A DNA stretch of 64,000 bases from Mayamaea pseudoterrestris (GCA_027923505.1 BROI01000018.1:620001-684000), one strand, 5' to 3'. Positions 1-9,489 are shown, counted from the first letter of the stretch. The notes: a model not told the origin generated them from the sequence alone. Numbers and translations: made by a program.

Positions 1-304
1 TCTTCAGGTACGAATATGAAAATGGTTGTTTGAAAAGAGGATGAAAGGAATATGCATTTACACGGTCGGCAGAGTAGTTACCCTACTCTACTTTACTGTA
101 CCTATAGGTATGCTATTTGTCTCATAAATTAGCAGTTTAATGTTAAATGCGGTGTTAGTGGAAGGTTGCTTATCGCCGAGCTAGCAGTAACACCAGTCGA
201 TGACGACTACGAGTTGTCGACGAGTAACGGAACGACAGATTTAAAATTGAAACAGCGCCGCGAATGCGCGCGTCCATCACTTCTGTTTTTCCAATTGAAC
301 CACG
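1..304. other. 5' edge, no gene seen
   Basis: This stretch carries only short unsupported reading frames and presumably holds the promoter and 5' UTR of the thioredoxin gene that starts at 305. No clear regulatory element could be picked out. Confidence 0.5.
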
Positions 305-1174
305 ATGAATCTCCGAATAGCTTTACAATTGTGCTCCTTATTGGCCATTCCAATCAATGAAGCATTTATAATTCGACCAAAGCTCTACCAAGCTCGTCTT
401 TCGCTCGCATTATGCGCTGAGCTGACCTCTCTTCGAGTGTCCGAGCTGAAATCGGAGTTGAAAGATCTTGGCGTTGACTTTTCCGACTGCTTTGACAAGG
501 AAAGTCTCATGGCGAAACTAAATCATGCACGAGGTAGTGATACAGCTGGAAATGGAAGCAGTGCTGACTCGTCGGCCGATGTTACAAATCTAGAAGAGGA
601 ACTATCGACAACTGCACCGGCCCCAACACCATCGTCGCCATCACCTTCCATTTCATCGCAAAAATCACAATCATCACCTACAGACTTGCTGCAGGAACTC
701 GGACAAAAATCCGTCAAGGAACTTCGGCAGGAACTTGCTTCTCGAAACCTTCGCTGGGCGGGTATGTTGGAAAAGAAGGAACTCGTACACGCAGTCTATG
801 ACGCCATGCAAGCGGATGCATTGTTCAGCGCCACAGGTCTCATGACTCCTGGTCAGGTCTGCAACATGGTTGAGGACGATTTGCGAAGGGAGATTCAGGC
901 AGCTGATAAGGAGACACCGCTGCTGGTTGATGTTTACGCTACATGGTGCGGCCCATGTCAACTCATGGCGAAGGAGTTGCAGGACGCGGCCCAAGAACTT
1001 GGCAGTTCTGTGCGTATCGCCAAGCTAGATTCGGACCAAAACGAGAAGCTGGCTGGTGAGTTGCGCGTCCAAGGTCTTCCAACGCTGATTCTGTTTGAGA
1101 ATGGAAAGGAGGTCAAGCGGATGGAGGGTGCCATCAAAAAGGATCAATTGATTGAGTGGGTGGTCGAAGAATAA
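305..1174 (+). CDS. plastid-targeted thioredoxin with two SAP-like motifs
   Basis: An intronless 289-residue protein. Residues 1-21 form a hydrophobic signal peptide ending NEAF, and the phenylalanine at the cleavage site fits heterokont plastid import. Two helical SAP/ARMET-C-like motifs follow, about residues 41-76 (RVSELKSELKDLGV) and 135-170 (VKELRQELASRNLRW), separated by a Ser/Pro/Thr-rich linker. A thioredoxin fold fills about 185-289, with the active site WCGPC at 214-218 and the cis-proline motif GLPTL. Thioredoxins reduce protein disulfides; in the plastid they link electron transport to enzyme activity. The SAP-like motifs may bind nucleic acid or protein, which is inference, and the combination is not one of the standard m, f, x or y types. 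The start is the first ATG before the signal peptide. Confidence 0.88.
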   Translation: MNLRIALQLCSLLAIPINEAFIIRPKLYQARLSLALCAELTSLRVSELKSELKDLGVDFSDCFDKESLMAKLNHARGSDTAGNGSSADSSADVTNLEEELSTTAPAPTPSSPSPSISSQKSQSSPTDLLQELGQKSVKELRQELASRNLRWAGMLEKKELVHAVYDAMQADALFSATGLMTPGQVCNMVEDDLRREIQAADKETPLLVDVYATWCGPCQLMAKELQDAAQELGSSVRIAKLDSDQNEKLAGELRVQGLPTLILFENGKEVKRMEGAIKKDQLIEWVVEE

Positions 1175-1224
1175 TACAAAATACATGAGACTCGTATGAA
1201 TATGCAGCGCTGCATTGTCTATTG

Positions 1225-2019
1225 CTAATGGCTATCTACATAGTCTTGATCAAGCAATTGCGTATTCAAGTAGTCGTCAACCTTGATAATCGAGGCACCT
1301 CCAAAATAGTCAATCAGCCAAACATCCTTTAGCTCTAACTTGGCAACGATCCAATCATGGTTGCTTGGCCATCCTTCCATATCAGGGTGCCGCTGGAAGA
1401 GTGCGTTTTGGGCCCACTTGAACTCGTCGGATGCTTGCTCCACCTCCACCATGCGCCCCGACAGTGTCAATCGCGCGCAAACCGGGCTCTCAGCATCGCC
1501 ATAGTAGCCCTTGGTTTGCGTGGAGGCATCGCATGCTGCTAGTATTAAACCGCCTCCGCAAACTGTTGCGAGTGAAGCTTCCGAGAGTGTAAACGAGGCA
1601 TATGGATGCTTTTGGATATCGCGAAAACTTTGGTCCATGTAAGTTCCATAAAAGTACGGAACGCCAGTCGAATTGTCGCAGGAGCCATCAACAAAACTAT
1701 ACACATTTCCAAATGGCATGGCAAGTTGAATTTTCTGGGCGTCCTCGGCAAAAAGTCGACTCGAAATGGTGGAAAGTACGCCCCATTCCAGCGAGTGGAC
1801 CATCCATCGAGCTGTCAAAGCCTTGTCCCATATATCAGGCTTGGCGAGTAATCGGCATGGGCAGTATGGTTTCTCATCAACGTTTGTATCTCCGTCACTG
1901 GTTGAATTCATGACTTCTCTCATACGCGCCTCGGTTTCAGCGCGTGAAAGTATGAAGAGCGTCAGGACGAAACGCAGCAATGAAAGCGAAAGAGGTTTTT
2001 GTAGGAAGGAGATTGTCAT
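1225..2019 (-). CDS. CREG-like secreted FMN-binding split-barrel protein
   Basis: A 264-residue intronless protein. Residues 1-28 are a hydrophobic signal peptide. The rest resembles the CREG family (cellular repressor of E1A-stimulated genes; pyridoxamine 5'-phosphate oxidase-like fold): an ARWMVHSLEWGVLSTIS segment near the start of the domain, GNVYSFVDG, YFYGTYMDQSFRDI, a CARLTLSGRMVEV strand and a C-terminal WLIDYFGGA motif. Animal CREG is a lysosomal/secreted glycoprotein that has lost oxidase activity, so enzymatic function is not implied. The gene converges on the thioredoxin gene (about 50 bp between stop codons) and diverges from the MsrB-like gene, with a 42-bp repeat array in the shared upstream region. 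Confidence 0.82.
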   Translation of the reverse strand: MTISFLQKPLSLSLLRFVLTLFILSRAETEARMREVMNSTSDGDTNVDEKPYCPCRLLAKPDIWDKALTARWMVHSLEWGVLSTISSRLFAEDAQKIQLAMPFGNVYSFVDGSCDNSTGVPYFYGTYMDQSFRDIQKHPYASFTLSEASLATVCGGGLILAACDASTQTKGYYGDAESPVCARLTLSGRMVEVEQASDEFKWAQNALFQRHPDMEGWPSNHDWIVAKLELKDVWLIDYFGGASIIKVDDYLNTQLLDQDYVDSH

Positions 2020-2174
2020 GGTTCCGTTTCTTCTCGCTTCACATAAATATACTTGTTCAGTCGTTTCGAACTGTTGTTATGCTTCAAAGTATGATGGAAA
2101 AGATTTACAGATTTACAGCCAAAGCATGACGAAACGTCTTGGCATGGTCCATCGTCGCATCTTCTATCGCGGCC

Positions 2175-2189
2175 GCCGCGCCATCGCGG
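2175..2189 (+). promoter_or_regulatory. GC-rich promoter-proximal imperfect palindrome, copy 1
   Basis: The sequence GCCGCGCCATCGCGG lies about 155 bp upstream of the CREG-like start codon. The same 15 bases recur upstream of the LHC gene (56733-56747), and variants occur upstream of several other genes. Function is inferred from position only. Confidence 0.4.
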
Positions 2190-2206
2190 TTGATCGCGGA
2201 TCCTGT

Positions 2207-2550
2207 GAAAGTGCGTCATCAGGCAATAGTATAAAACAAGTGCCAGTGATAGCTACGTCATAAAGCAATAGTACGAAACGAGTGCCAGTGAAAACGGCGT
2301 CATGAGGCTATAGTATGAAACGAGTGCCAGTGAAAACCACGTCATTAGGTAATAGTATGAAACGAGTGCCAGTGAAAACTACGTCACAAAATAATATAAC
2401 GAAACGATTTCCAATGAGTCATTAGGCAATAATATGAAACGAGTGCCAGTGTCAATTACGTAATGAGGCAATAGTATGAAACGATTGCCAGTGATAACTA
2501 CGTCACAAGGCAATAGTATGAAACGGGTGCCAGTGAAAACTCCGTCATAC
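2207..2550 (+). repeat. 42-bp tandem repeat array 1 (about 8 units)
   Basis: Contiguous units of about 42 bp with core GAAACGAGTGCCAGTGAAAA, followed by ACTACGTCAT and then an AGGCAATAGTAT-type segment. About eight units lie head to tail, all in the + orientation; the fifth (around 2385-2425) is strongly diverged. The array lies between the divergent CREG-like and MsrB-like genes, about 190 bp from the start of each. Many units carry ACGTCA, a half CRE-like site, where arrays 2 and 3 mostly carry GCGTCA. No spacers separate the units, so this is a satellite-like repeat. Confidence 0.93.
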
Positions 2551-2723
2551 AAGCGTCATCGTCGAGAGATGACGTGTTCGCTAACCGTGCTTCACCATGA
2601 GGATTCTTTGCGATGTGTATCGTCAGTTTCAACACGATCCGATTGATTTAGCGAAAGATTGTCATCATACATTCGTAGAGATTGCCATATCTCAAGTTTA
2701 AAGAAATATTACACCAAACGAAT

Positions 2724-3483
2724 ATGAAAATCTCCTCCACAGCCACCGTCGCGATGGCCATGGCTTCGACGGTTTCAGCCTTCGCTCCCGCCTTTGTCTC
2801 GCAGCAACTATCACGAACAGCTAGTCACGCTGCATTGTCAAGTCAACGACTATTTCTTTTCGACAAGCTCTTTAGCACGTCCACCAAGGACTCGCAGTAC
2901 CCAGTTTACGCGGACGAGTCTGTCATGGCACCCAAGGCGCATGGAACATCCGAGAAACCCGTTCAGTCCAACTTGCGATGGAATTGTGATGTTGCAACGG
3001 CTGATCGCATTTCTAATTTCAACAGACATTACGCCGAATTTGCTGGTATGTTTCGATTGCTGCTCAAGTGACGTTAATCATGCAGTACATGCGTTCTGCC
3101 GGCTCAACCACCATCCATCACTCTTTTCATTCACTTCATGCACAGGCTATTGGACATCAACTGATTTTCTTACATACGTCAAGGAACACGAGGATGAAAT
3201 TAAGGCTGGAAATCCCATTAACTTTTACGACTCGGTCACTGGCAAGTTGCTCTTTCGCGCACCTGTCGGTCGCTCACTCGAAGACTTTATTGCTGAAAGC
3301 AAGAGTCATGGGTGGCCCTCCTTCCGCGACGAGGAAACTAACTGGGAGCATGTACGTTGCCTTAAGAATGGAGAATGCATTAGCGAGACCGGAACGCACT
3401 TGGGACATAACCTTCCAGATGGCAAGGGCAATCGCTACTGCATCAACCTGGTCAGCGTTGCGGGTCATCCAGAGGAAAAGTAA
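2724..3483 (+). CDS. plastid MsrB-like methionine sulfoxide reductase family protein
   Basis: Exons 2724-3045 and 3146-3483 join to 219 residues; the intron (100 nt, GT-AG) interrupts the glycine codon of FAGYW. Residues 1-20 are a signal peptide ending VSAFAPAF, a textbook heterokont plastid cleavage motif, which decides the start over an in-frame ATG at 2682. The mature part matches the SelR/MsrB fold: GWPSF, HLGHNLPDG and the catalytic RYCIN cysteine near the C terminus. MsrB reduces methionine-R-sulfoxide. The two zinc-binding CxxC pairs of typical MsrB are not recognisable: YVCVVCG is replaced by FYDSVTGK, and the second pair is broken by an insertion (RCLKNGEC). It may therefore be a zinc-free or repurposed member. 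Confidence 0.78.
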
Positions 3484-4299
3484 ATGATTAAATTAGTGCT
3501 CGTCGAGTCATTATAGTTCAAGCAACAGTAATTGCTTAAAAGGTTAAACTTGGTAACGTGGCGAGCTTAGGATACATGCGAGACGACGACCTGCAATAGA
3601 AAACACCAGTCGACGACGTGCACCAAGTCTCGATCGAACGAGCCGACTGTGTAGCTAGCCAACAAGTGTCGTGTAGCGGCTGGTAGCTGCAGCGCACGTG
3701 TGTAGTCGACCGCAGTCATGGCAGATAGTGGCTCCTTTGTGTTCTTGCTTCGTAGATCTTGCTCCGTAGAAACCTGTCCACGTTGTCTTGTCGTCGACGT
3801 GCCCGCAAATTACGTGGGCATATCGTCATGCCGACAAATCAGTCCGATCTTTGCTTGCGGAGTTGTAACTTCATGAGAGCGTTTGCGATGACGCTTGCTC
3901 CATGATCGTGATTGAAACACTAGGCTGAAAATGTGGCCTTCTGCAATGCAAACATGCTGGGATTATCACCAGCTGTAGGAGCACTGCCGAACTAACAGTA
4001 AATCCAAGCTGTCCACTTGCTTTCTGTAGTGCCACGTTTGTCGTTTGGGATTTCTTTAGCCTCCACCGTCAGTTGTAACGTCACTGCCGACGACAATACT
4101 TTCTTCATCTTGGCCGCTGTAATGTCGACTTCTTCAGTTTCGACAATCTTTTAATCCAGCCGAGATGATGTAGCATCTGCTGGAGAAGAACCCTGAAACA
4201 ATTCTAAACCTTTTTATGCTTATTCGGCTATTGTCACGAAAGAGTAGCATCGCACGACCAATGGGCACCTCATTGTCTCATCCATACGTAACGCATGGC
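3484..4299. other. intergenic, no gene seen
   Basis: About 0.8 kb between the 3' ends of the MsrB-like gene and the convergent methyltransferase gene. Only short shadow frames are present, and no repeat or RNA gene was recognised. Confidence 0.5.
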
Positions 4300-5388
4300 T
4301 CAGTCAGCCACTTCGAACGGCTTGCGAAACCTTGCCGAAACCCAGACTCGCCGTCGCTTGGATTGCTGCGAGCGATTCTCAAAGACTTTACAAAGATAGC
4401 GCAGTTCCAAAACCTCCAGACCACAGTCCTGCTCGAATAATTGACGCAAATCATCCAAGGTAAAGTAGTAGCACTTTGTGCCATCAAACTTGCGATAGAA
4501 GTTGCTCTTGACAAGCTTGTGTCGTTGCAGTCCAAGCTTGAGTTGTCCCTCGTCGTATCGCCCATAGTCACGAATTACCAAGACACCGCCATGCGCCAAT
4601 GAATGAGCAATGTTTCGAGCTGCAGCAGCGTGCAGCATTGGATCAATGGCCGACAAGCAAAAGAAAAGCGTCGTGACAGTCGCCGCATGGATGCATGGCT
4701 CTGGAATTTGCTTTGTAATGTTGCAAACGTACGCAAAGGCGCGATTCATTTCATGAGCTTGCTTAAACCGAGCATCTTGTTGCAGCAATTCGACTGCCAC
4801 TGGACTGAGGTCCATGCAGTGAATCGTCCAGTCAATGGCTGCTGCGCCGTCACCATTGTCGTCTACTCGCTGATCCAAAAGTGGAAGCACTGCATTGCCA
4901 ACGCCACAACCAATCTCAACGCAGCAGCGAGCTCTTGTCGGATTGATTGTCGTTACGGAAAATTCGTCGCTAAAGTCCGTTTCCAAGTAATGTTTGTCCT
5001 TGTAAAAGTTGGTTTGGTGCGAATGGTAGAAGCGATTCCACGAGTCCTCCTCCAACTCTTCGAGGATATTTGTAATGAGACACTTTTCTTCGTGAGCTTG
5101 AAGCAAAGATGCAGCCTCCGTTGCATCGGTTTCCGTCCAATCCTCCTCGGTGACAGTAATGGTTCGATTCGCGCGTGATGAATTAAGCACGGTGCTTGTT
5201 GTCGGAGTATCAGACGAGTCCTTTGTATTTGACAATTTCATACGACCAAAAAGGTCATGATATGAAACAGCAACTTGCACCTCGGGATCAGTGAGCATGT
5301 TCTTGAAACTACGGGCAGGTACTACACTGTATTTGGAGTCATGGCCGGTAGATGTAGATCCCGCTCTCATCACTGTCAATTGCATCAT
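4300..5388 (-). CDS. METTL2/6-type tRNA N3-methylcytidine methyltransferase
   Basis: A 362-residue intronless class I SAM-dependent methyltransferase. The family signature WNRFYHSHQTNFYKDKHYL lies at about 117-135 and the SAM-binding motif VEIGCGVGNAVLPLL at 157-171. These are followed by an acidic loop with HCMDLSPVAVELL (motif II), VTTLFFCLSAI (motif IV) and the C-terminal GVLVIRDYGRYDEGQL block, all characteristic of the METTL2/METTL6/METTL8 and Trm140 family. Family members methylate C32 of certain tRNAs to m3C in the anticodon loop. The N-terminal 115 residues are poorly conserved. Which tRNAs are targeted cannot be read from the sequence. Two adjacent ATGs open the frame. Confidence 0.9.
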   Translation of the reverse strand: MMQLTVMRAGSTSTGHDSKYSVVPARSFKNMLTDPEVQVAVSYHDLFGRMKLSNTKDSSDTPTTSTVLNSSRANRTITVTEEDWTETDATEAASLLQAHEEKCLITNILEELEEDSWNRFYHSHQTNFYKDKHYLETDFSDEFSVTTINPTRARCCVEIGCGVGNAVLPLLDQRVDDNGDGAAAIDWTIHCMDLSPVAVELLQQDARFKQAHEMNRAFAYVCNITKQIPEPCIHAATVTTLFFCLSAIDPMLHAAAARNIAHSLAHGGVLVIRDYGRYDEGQLKLGLQRHKLVKSNFYRKFDGTKCYYFTLDDLRQLFEQDCGLEVLELRYLCKVFENRSQQSKRRRVWVSARFRKPFEVAD

Positions 5389-5444
5389 GCATCATGCATC
5401 GGGTCCGATCGTGCCAAATTTTGTCTATGTACTTCTTAATCCAT

Positions 5445-5630
5445 AGTGCCAAAAACTTTGATTTTCAACGGTTATCAATGTGCACTCTGGAGCACAGTGC
5501 CAAAAACTTTGATTTTCAACGGCTCACCATACTGCACTCTGAACTACAGTGCCAAAAACTTTGATTTTCAACGGTTGTCAGTGATACATTCTGGATTACA
5601 GTGCCAATAACTTTGATTTTCAACTGCCAG
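5445..5630 (+). repeat. 51-52 bp tandem repeat, 4 copies, upstream of eIF4E
   Basis: Four copies begin at about 5445, 5496, 5548 and 5600. The conserved part is about 27 bp, containing AGTGCCAAAAACTTTGATTT and then TCAACGG; the remaining 25 bp of each unit (for example TGCACTCTGGA) vary. A fragment at about 5411 (GTGCCAAATTTTG) may be a further, worn copy. The array ends about 140 bp before the eIF4E start codon and begins about 55 bp before the divergent methyltransferase start. The conserved-block pattern fits a repeated binding site better than a neutral satellite, but that is inference. Confidence 0.88.
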
Positions 5631-5767
5631 TCGCAGCAGCAACTCTACAGTCTATTCCCACTGCGACGCTCTCGCCCCGATGGCGTGCTTCCATATCTTG
5701 CTTGGCAACCACAACATGACATGAAGAATCAAACCACAGCAACTACAACCCTCTCCGACATCGTACC

Positions 5768-6764
5768 ATGACCTCCGCCAAAGTAACGCCTCTCCAATGC
5801 GCCTACACTTTTTCCTTTATGCGTCGCGGCAAAGGAGCCAGTGCTACCGACGCAGCGGCCGCCGGCAAAAAGGAGGAGAATGCAGCAGCAACTAGCGAAC
5901 CTAATCCTTACGAGAATGCCATCAAGACAATCACCACCGTTGGATCCGTCGAGGAGTTTTGGGCAGTTTACGATTTTTTGAAGCGTCCGAGTGACCTTAC
6001 GCCAACGACTGACTATCAGTAAGTACACAATGAGAGGAGGAAGGAGGATTCGCTGTTGCATGACGGAAACGATTCACTCAATTCTCTGCTATTGCGATTC
6101 CTTCCTCTTTTCAGCATTTTTCGCTCTGGCACTAAACCTACCTGGGAAGACCCCAATAATAAGGATGGAGGGAAATGGATTGTTCGACTCCCAAAGGGCC
6201 TTGCAAGGTGGGCTATCGATTGAATGATGGATGGATGGAGGGATGCAGTCCGACTTTCTTAGAACGCACAACCACTCACTCAAAAACATCTTTCATCTCA
6301 TACATTGATTCCCTTTCACAAACTATTTTTATTTTTACAGCCGTTACTGGGAAGAAATTACGCTAGCATTGATCGGTCAACAGTTCCTCGGCGTGCCCGA
6401 CGGCGAAGTTTGCGGAGCAGTATTGTCTGTTCGATACAATGAAGACATTCTTGGCGTTTGGAACAAGTCGGCTAGTGATCGGGAATGCATTGAAAAAATC
6501 AGAGACGCAATCAAAAAGATATTACAGCTGCCTCCTCACGCAAACATGGAATACAAGCCCCATCAAAACAGCATGGCGGATCGATCAAGCTTTCGCAATA
6601 CGACAGTCTGGAAACCAAAGTCTTTGGAGGGTCGGACGGCTGGGGGCGCCGCTGCTGCCGGTGGCGCGGAGGCTCGTCGGTCCTCCTGGGCGGAGCGGGA
6701 GGAGCGAAAGGCAGCAACGACCAAGGCGACTGGAAGAGATACTGGCACGGGGCGTTGGCGCTAG
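5768..6764 (+). CDS. class II eIF4E cap-binding protein (4EHP-like)
   Basis: Exons 5768-6018, 6115-6207 and 6341-6764 join to 255 residues; both introns are GT-AG (96 and 133 nt) and restore the reading frame. The product matches eIF4E2/4EHP through YTFSFMRRG, VGSVEEFWAVYDFLKRPSDL, the splice-formed YHIFRSG, PTWEDPNNKDGGKWI, KGLASRYWEEI, GQQFLG, VCGAVLSVR and ILGVWNKSASD. Aromatic residues in place of the first cap-contacting tryptophans of class I suggest class II, whose members bind the mRNA cap but often repress translation. After FRNTTVWKP the protein carries a roughly 45-residue Gly/Ala/Arg-rich tail not typical of the family. A 52-bp repeat array sits upstream. Confidence 0.9.
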
Positions 6765-7437
6765 AATGACTGCATCTGCAGCTACTTCTATAGTCATTGA
6801 TGTTGAAAATGTAACAGAATGGATGACATACACAACAGGGCTTTGAGTAACTATTGTTACTTCCTGTTAGTAGAAGACGCACGGTAAATGAAGTCCATGC
6901 TATGCGCACGACACTCTGGCACGTTTTGTCGTTCCGGTTCTTCTGCGACATTCGTTCATTCACTGCAGGAAAAAATGGCGACGAACAAATCTTCCATATG
7001 AACCTCTCACCTGTCCTTCGGCCCTGCAAGCAAGCACATTAACCTTTATTCTAGGTGAGGCATTATAAAATGAGAATTTGATCGAGGATGATGGTTTCGG
7101 CGATCGTCAAGAGAGTAGTCTTGTTTCTTTGGACGATGGCCAAGAACAAACGAGCGACAACGATATCCAGCCTGCAACAAAACAACTCGTCATTGATTTC
7201 GAAACTTGTCTTAATTCATTATGATTTCGTTCTGATGATAAGATGTATAAGACCTTTTCCTCAGGGCTGCATTGGTGACCGGGTGCCTACAAATTTGAGG
7301 GCGACGTGCTGCGACGACGTTCATCACATTTTTTTCTAGCGAAGGAGCAACAATCAAGGATAAAGCAACGACTATACAAGGCATTGCACTTACTGCCAAG
7401 ATAGCAATTGCCACTCGTACGTTAAACTTGGGTAGCA
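6765..7437. other. intergenic, possible stray coding fragments
   Basis: No complete gene. A + frame at about 7069-7210 reads as an acidic coding-like stretch (EDDGFGDRQESSLVSLDDGQ) without a start codon. A segment at about 7340-7445 is flanked by a good acceptor (tttttttctag) and donor (cccag/gtaaac). Either could be exons of an unresolved gene or remnants. Confidence 0.3.
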
Positions 7438-7872
7438 ATGTCCCAGGTAAACTATGAATCAAAGCGGAGCACCAGGAAGCATGTGCGACATGACGTGCCC
7501 GAGCCAGCTGGATTAATGACGGATGCGTCTGATAGCATTAAAGCGAGCTCAATTTCGGACAATCACTCGTCAGCTGTGAAGAAGATCAAAGAGCGCAGCA
7601 AGTCTAATGCTGATGCTGCCAGTGCCGTATGTTCGTTAGAAAATGCCGATCAAGATGCAAAAAATTCCATCAGCCTTCTTCATCTTGACTCAAACGCCAT
7701 TGAACAAGTTATGAGATTCTTGGAGATTCGAGAATTGGCGGTTTTGGCTTCGTGCAGCCACATGCTGCGCGACAAGCTGAACATTAGTGGGTACCTCCGG
7801 CTGATTGCAGAAGCTCTGCATGCGCACACGGGGCGAACGTATTATAAATCGACTGCTGAAAAGCACAAGTGA
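7438..7872 (+). CDS. small F-box-like protein, tentative
   Basis: A 144-residue reading frame opened by an ATG. The N-terminal half is polar and Ser/Lys-rich. From about residue 80 the sequence LLHLDSNAIEQVMRFLEIRE, followed by LAVLASCSHMLRDKL, resembles an F-box, the SKP1-binding motif of SCF ubiquitin ligases. No substrate-binding repeats follow before the stop, so the protein is either very short or the 5' piece of a spliced or damaged gene. The ATG overlaps a candidate splice donor of another frame, which makes the start uncertain. Confidence 0.4.
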   Translation: MSQVNYESKRSTRKHVRHDVPEPAGLMTDASDSIKASSISDNHSSAVKKIKERSKSNADAASAVCSLENADQDAKNSISLLHLDSNAIEQVMRFLEIRELAVLASCSHMLRDKLNISGYLRLIAEALHAHTGRTYYKSTAEKHK

Positions 7873-7922
7873 TCTCAACGTTATTTGAATTCATTGGTTG
7901 CGACAGACACTCACTTTGTAAA

Positions 7923-8641
7923 ATGCGACGCGCCGGTTTCATTGGAATCTTTGCTTTGTTGACAGTCGTTCAACGAGCATGTTATGGTCGAGTGGAGGTG
8001 TACGGCGGCAAATACTTTACGGAAGATGTCAACGTCAACTATTAAATTGATTGCAAAGTTAATTCTAAGTCGGCTTGATAGTTACGCGACTGTCCAGCGT
8101 CGCGTAGCAAGCGCACTGCTTCCTTTTTGCCAACTAAACCAACAAAGCCTTGCAACTACAGCCGTATATAGTCATCTGGACCACCTCGCTGTAGTTGCGA
8201 TCGCGCATGTCAACTTTGTAGTTGTGCAATGCCTTGCCTTCTATGGAGTGGGAACAAAGTTTATCAACGCACGGTAGGAGCTTTTCCTGAAATCAATCCT
8301 TTCAATTTTCGAAACGTCCACGACCGACTTGGCGTGTGCATGTGCCTTTTTGCGTGGAACGGCTCGACAACACCATCGTAGCGTATCAAATTAAAGCGGA
8401 TCGATGGTCGTATGGTACGTGGTGGTACATTATACTTTGTTCGCTCTGAAGGAAACAGCGCTTGTCTCAAGATCCACATTCCGATAGATGTAGCTCTTGC
8501 CGGAGAACGATAGTACTTGGAGAAGGAAAAGAAGCCAGTAACAATGTCGCCGTCGCAATTGCATTTACGGTTGGTTTGCTTGGCCAACGATATGCTTCCT
8601 TTGTTCCCTCGCCAATCGATACCAGCAAACGACTGCTATAG
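7923..8641 (+). pseudogene. broken coding region of unknown family (+ strand)
   Basis: Several coding-like stretches follow one another in different + frames. They are a 40-codon ORF at 7923 with a signal peptide (MRRAGFIGIFALLTVVQRAC then RVEVYGGKYFTEDVN), a Cys-rich stretch to about 8390 (RCSCDRACQLCSCAMPC and FRNVHDRLGVCMCLFAW), a stretch from about 8388 to 8515 (KLKRIDGRMVRGGTLYFVR), and one to 8641 (ASNNVAVAIAFTVGLLGQ). Frame changes with no convincing introns between the later pieces suggest a host gene damaged by indels, although a multi-exon gene cannot be excluded. The family is not recognised. Confidence 0.3.
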
Positions 8642-8703
8642 TACCACTGCCACTGTCCAGGCTTGTGGACTAGTGGCTAGCCTTCGCATCGCTTATCACA
8701 TGT

Positions 8704-9489
8704 TCACTCGCCTTTGTAAATCGACTCATACAAACGACATTTTCTTTTGATTGCGAAAAACTCGTCGGCGTCATGAAAGGACTTCCACGTTCGAATATTT
8801 AAATGCTATTGCCAATCACACGCATGATAAAAGGCAAGTTGCCGCTTTATATACCATCCCATAGGGTCATCACCGTTATAGTTCTGCCACATTGGTACAT
8901 ATGGATCGTTCACGGTAGTTTGGTCCATTCGATGATGGTAAAATGATTGCGCCATTGCTGAAAAAACTCAAAAGGTGACGCTTTGTGTGGACTGTGGGTC
9001 GACAGCTCAGAATAGTGAAAGGCAAAAGGCCATTCCTTCCGCAGTCGATGGTTCTCTTCCATGACCATGATACAAGTACAGAACGTTCCGTTGTCGCTGA
9101 TGGAGTCATGACTTCTTGTATTGTCTGCCTGCCGGCGCTGCTGCTGCAGCAGACAGCTTTCTGACGAAGACGTGATCGTTGGTCTCGTATGCTGTATGCT
9201 TATATCTCCACAGATTGACGAGAGAGCGCTAGCAGTAGCCGTCGTGTCCAAGTCATGACGATGGTCAAAACGAATAGTTGTGGCGCGCTGCCTGTTCTTG
9301 GCGCTACTGCATGGCACCGTTACCTTCGACGAGGCGCTCCTGTAAGACAAGGAGCTCCTTCAACGCGCGCTCCGTCAACGCCGTTGCCATATCCACTTGG
9401 TTTTCACCCCAGCCGAGTATACTACACGCTCTGCCGCCGTTTGATCCCATGTCGGACGCCGCCTCCATCCGTTTCACCGTGGCCGCCAT
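8704..9489 (-). pseudogene. broken or multi-exon coding region of unknown family (- strand)
   Basis: Coding-like - strand stretches occur in order. MAATVKRMEAASDMGSNGG begins at 9489, leads to a helical ERALKELLVLQERLVE and a plausible donor (gaag/gtaacg, about 9322). A second frame contains HRLRKEWPFAFHYSEL and SPFEFFQQWRNHFTII and stops at 8910. A third frame contains TTVNDPYVPMWQNYNGDDPM and, after an in-frame TAG, RTWKSFHDADEFFAIKRK, ending at 8704. The first junction can be an intron; the later frame shift and TAG look like damage. The family is not recognised. It converges on the broken + strand region at 7923-8641. Confidence 0.3.

Noticed and set aside
2207-2550. Regular repeat array as a CRISPR
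   Set aside because: Units are contiguous without unique spacers, there are no cas genes, and the surrounding genes are eukaryotic nuclear genes with introns.
5445-5630. The 52-bp repeat as a relative of the 42-bp family
   Set aside because: The shared AGTGCCA is too short; the period and the rest of the unit differ.
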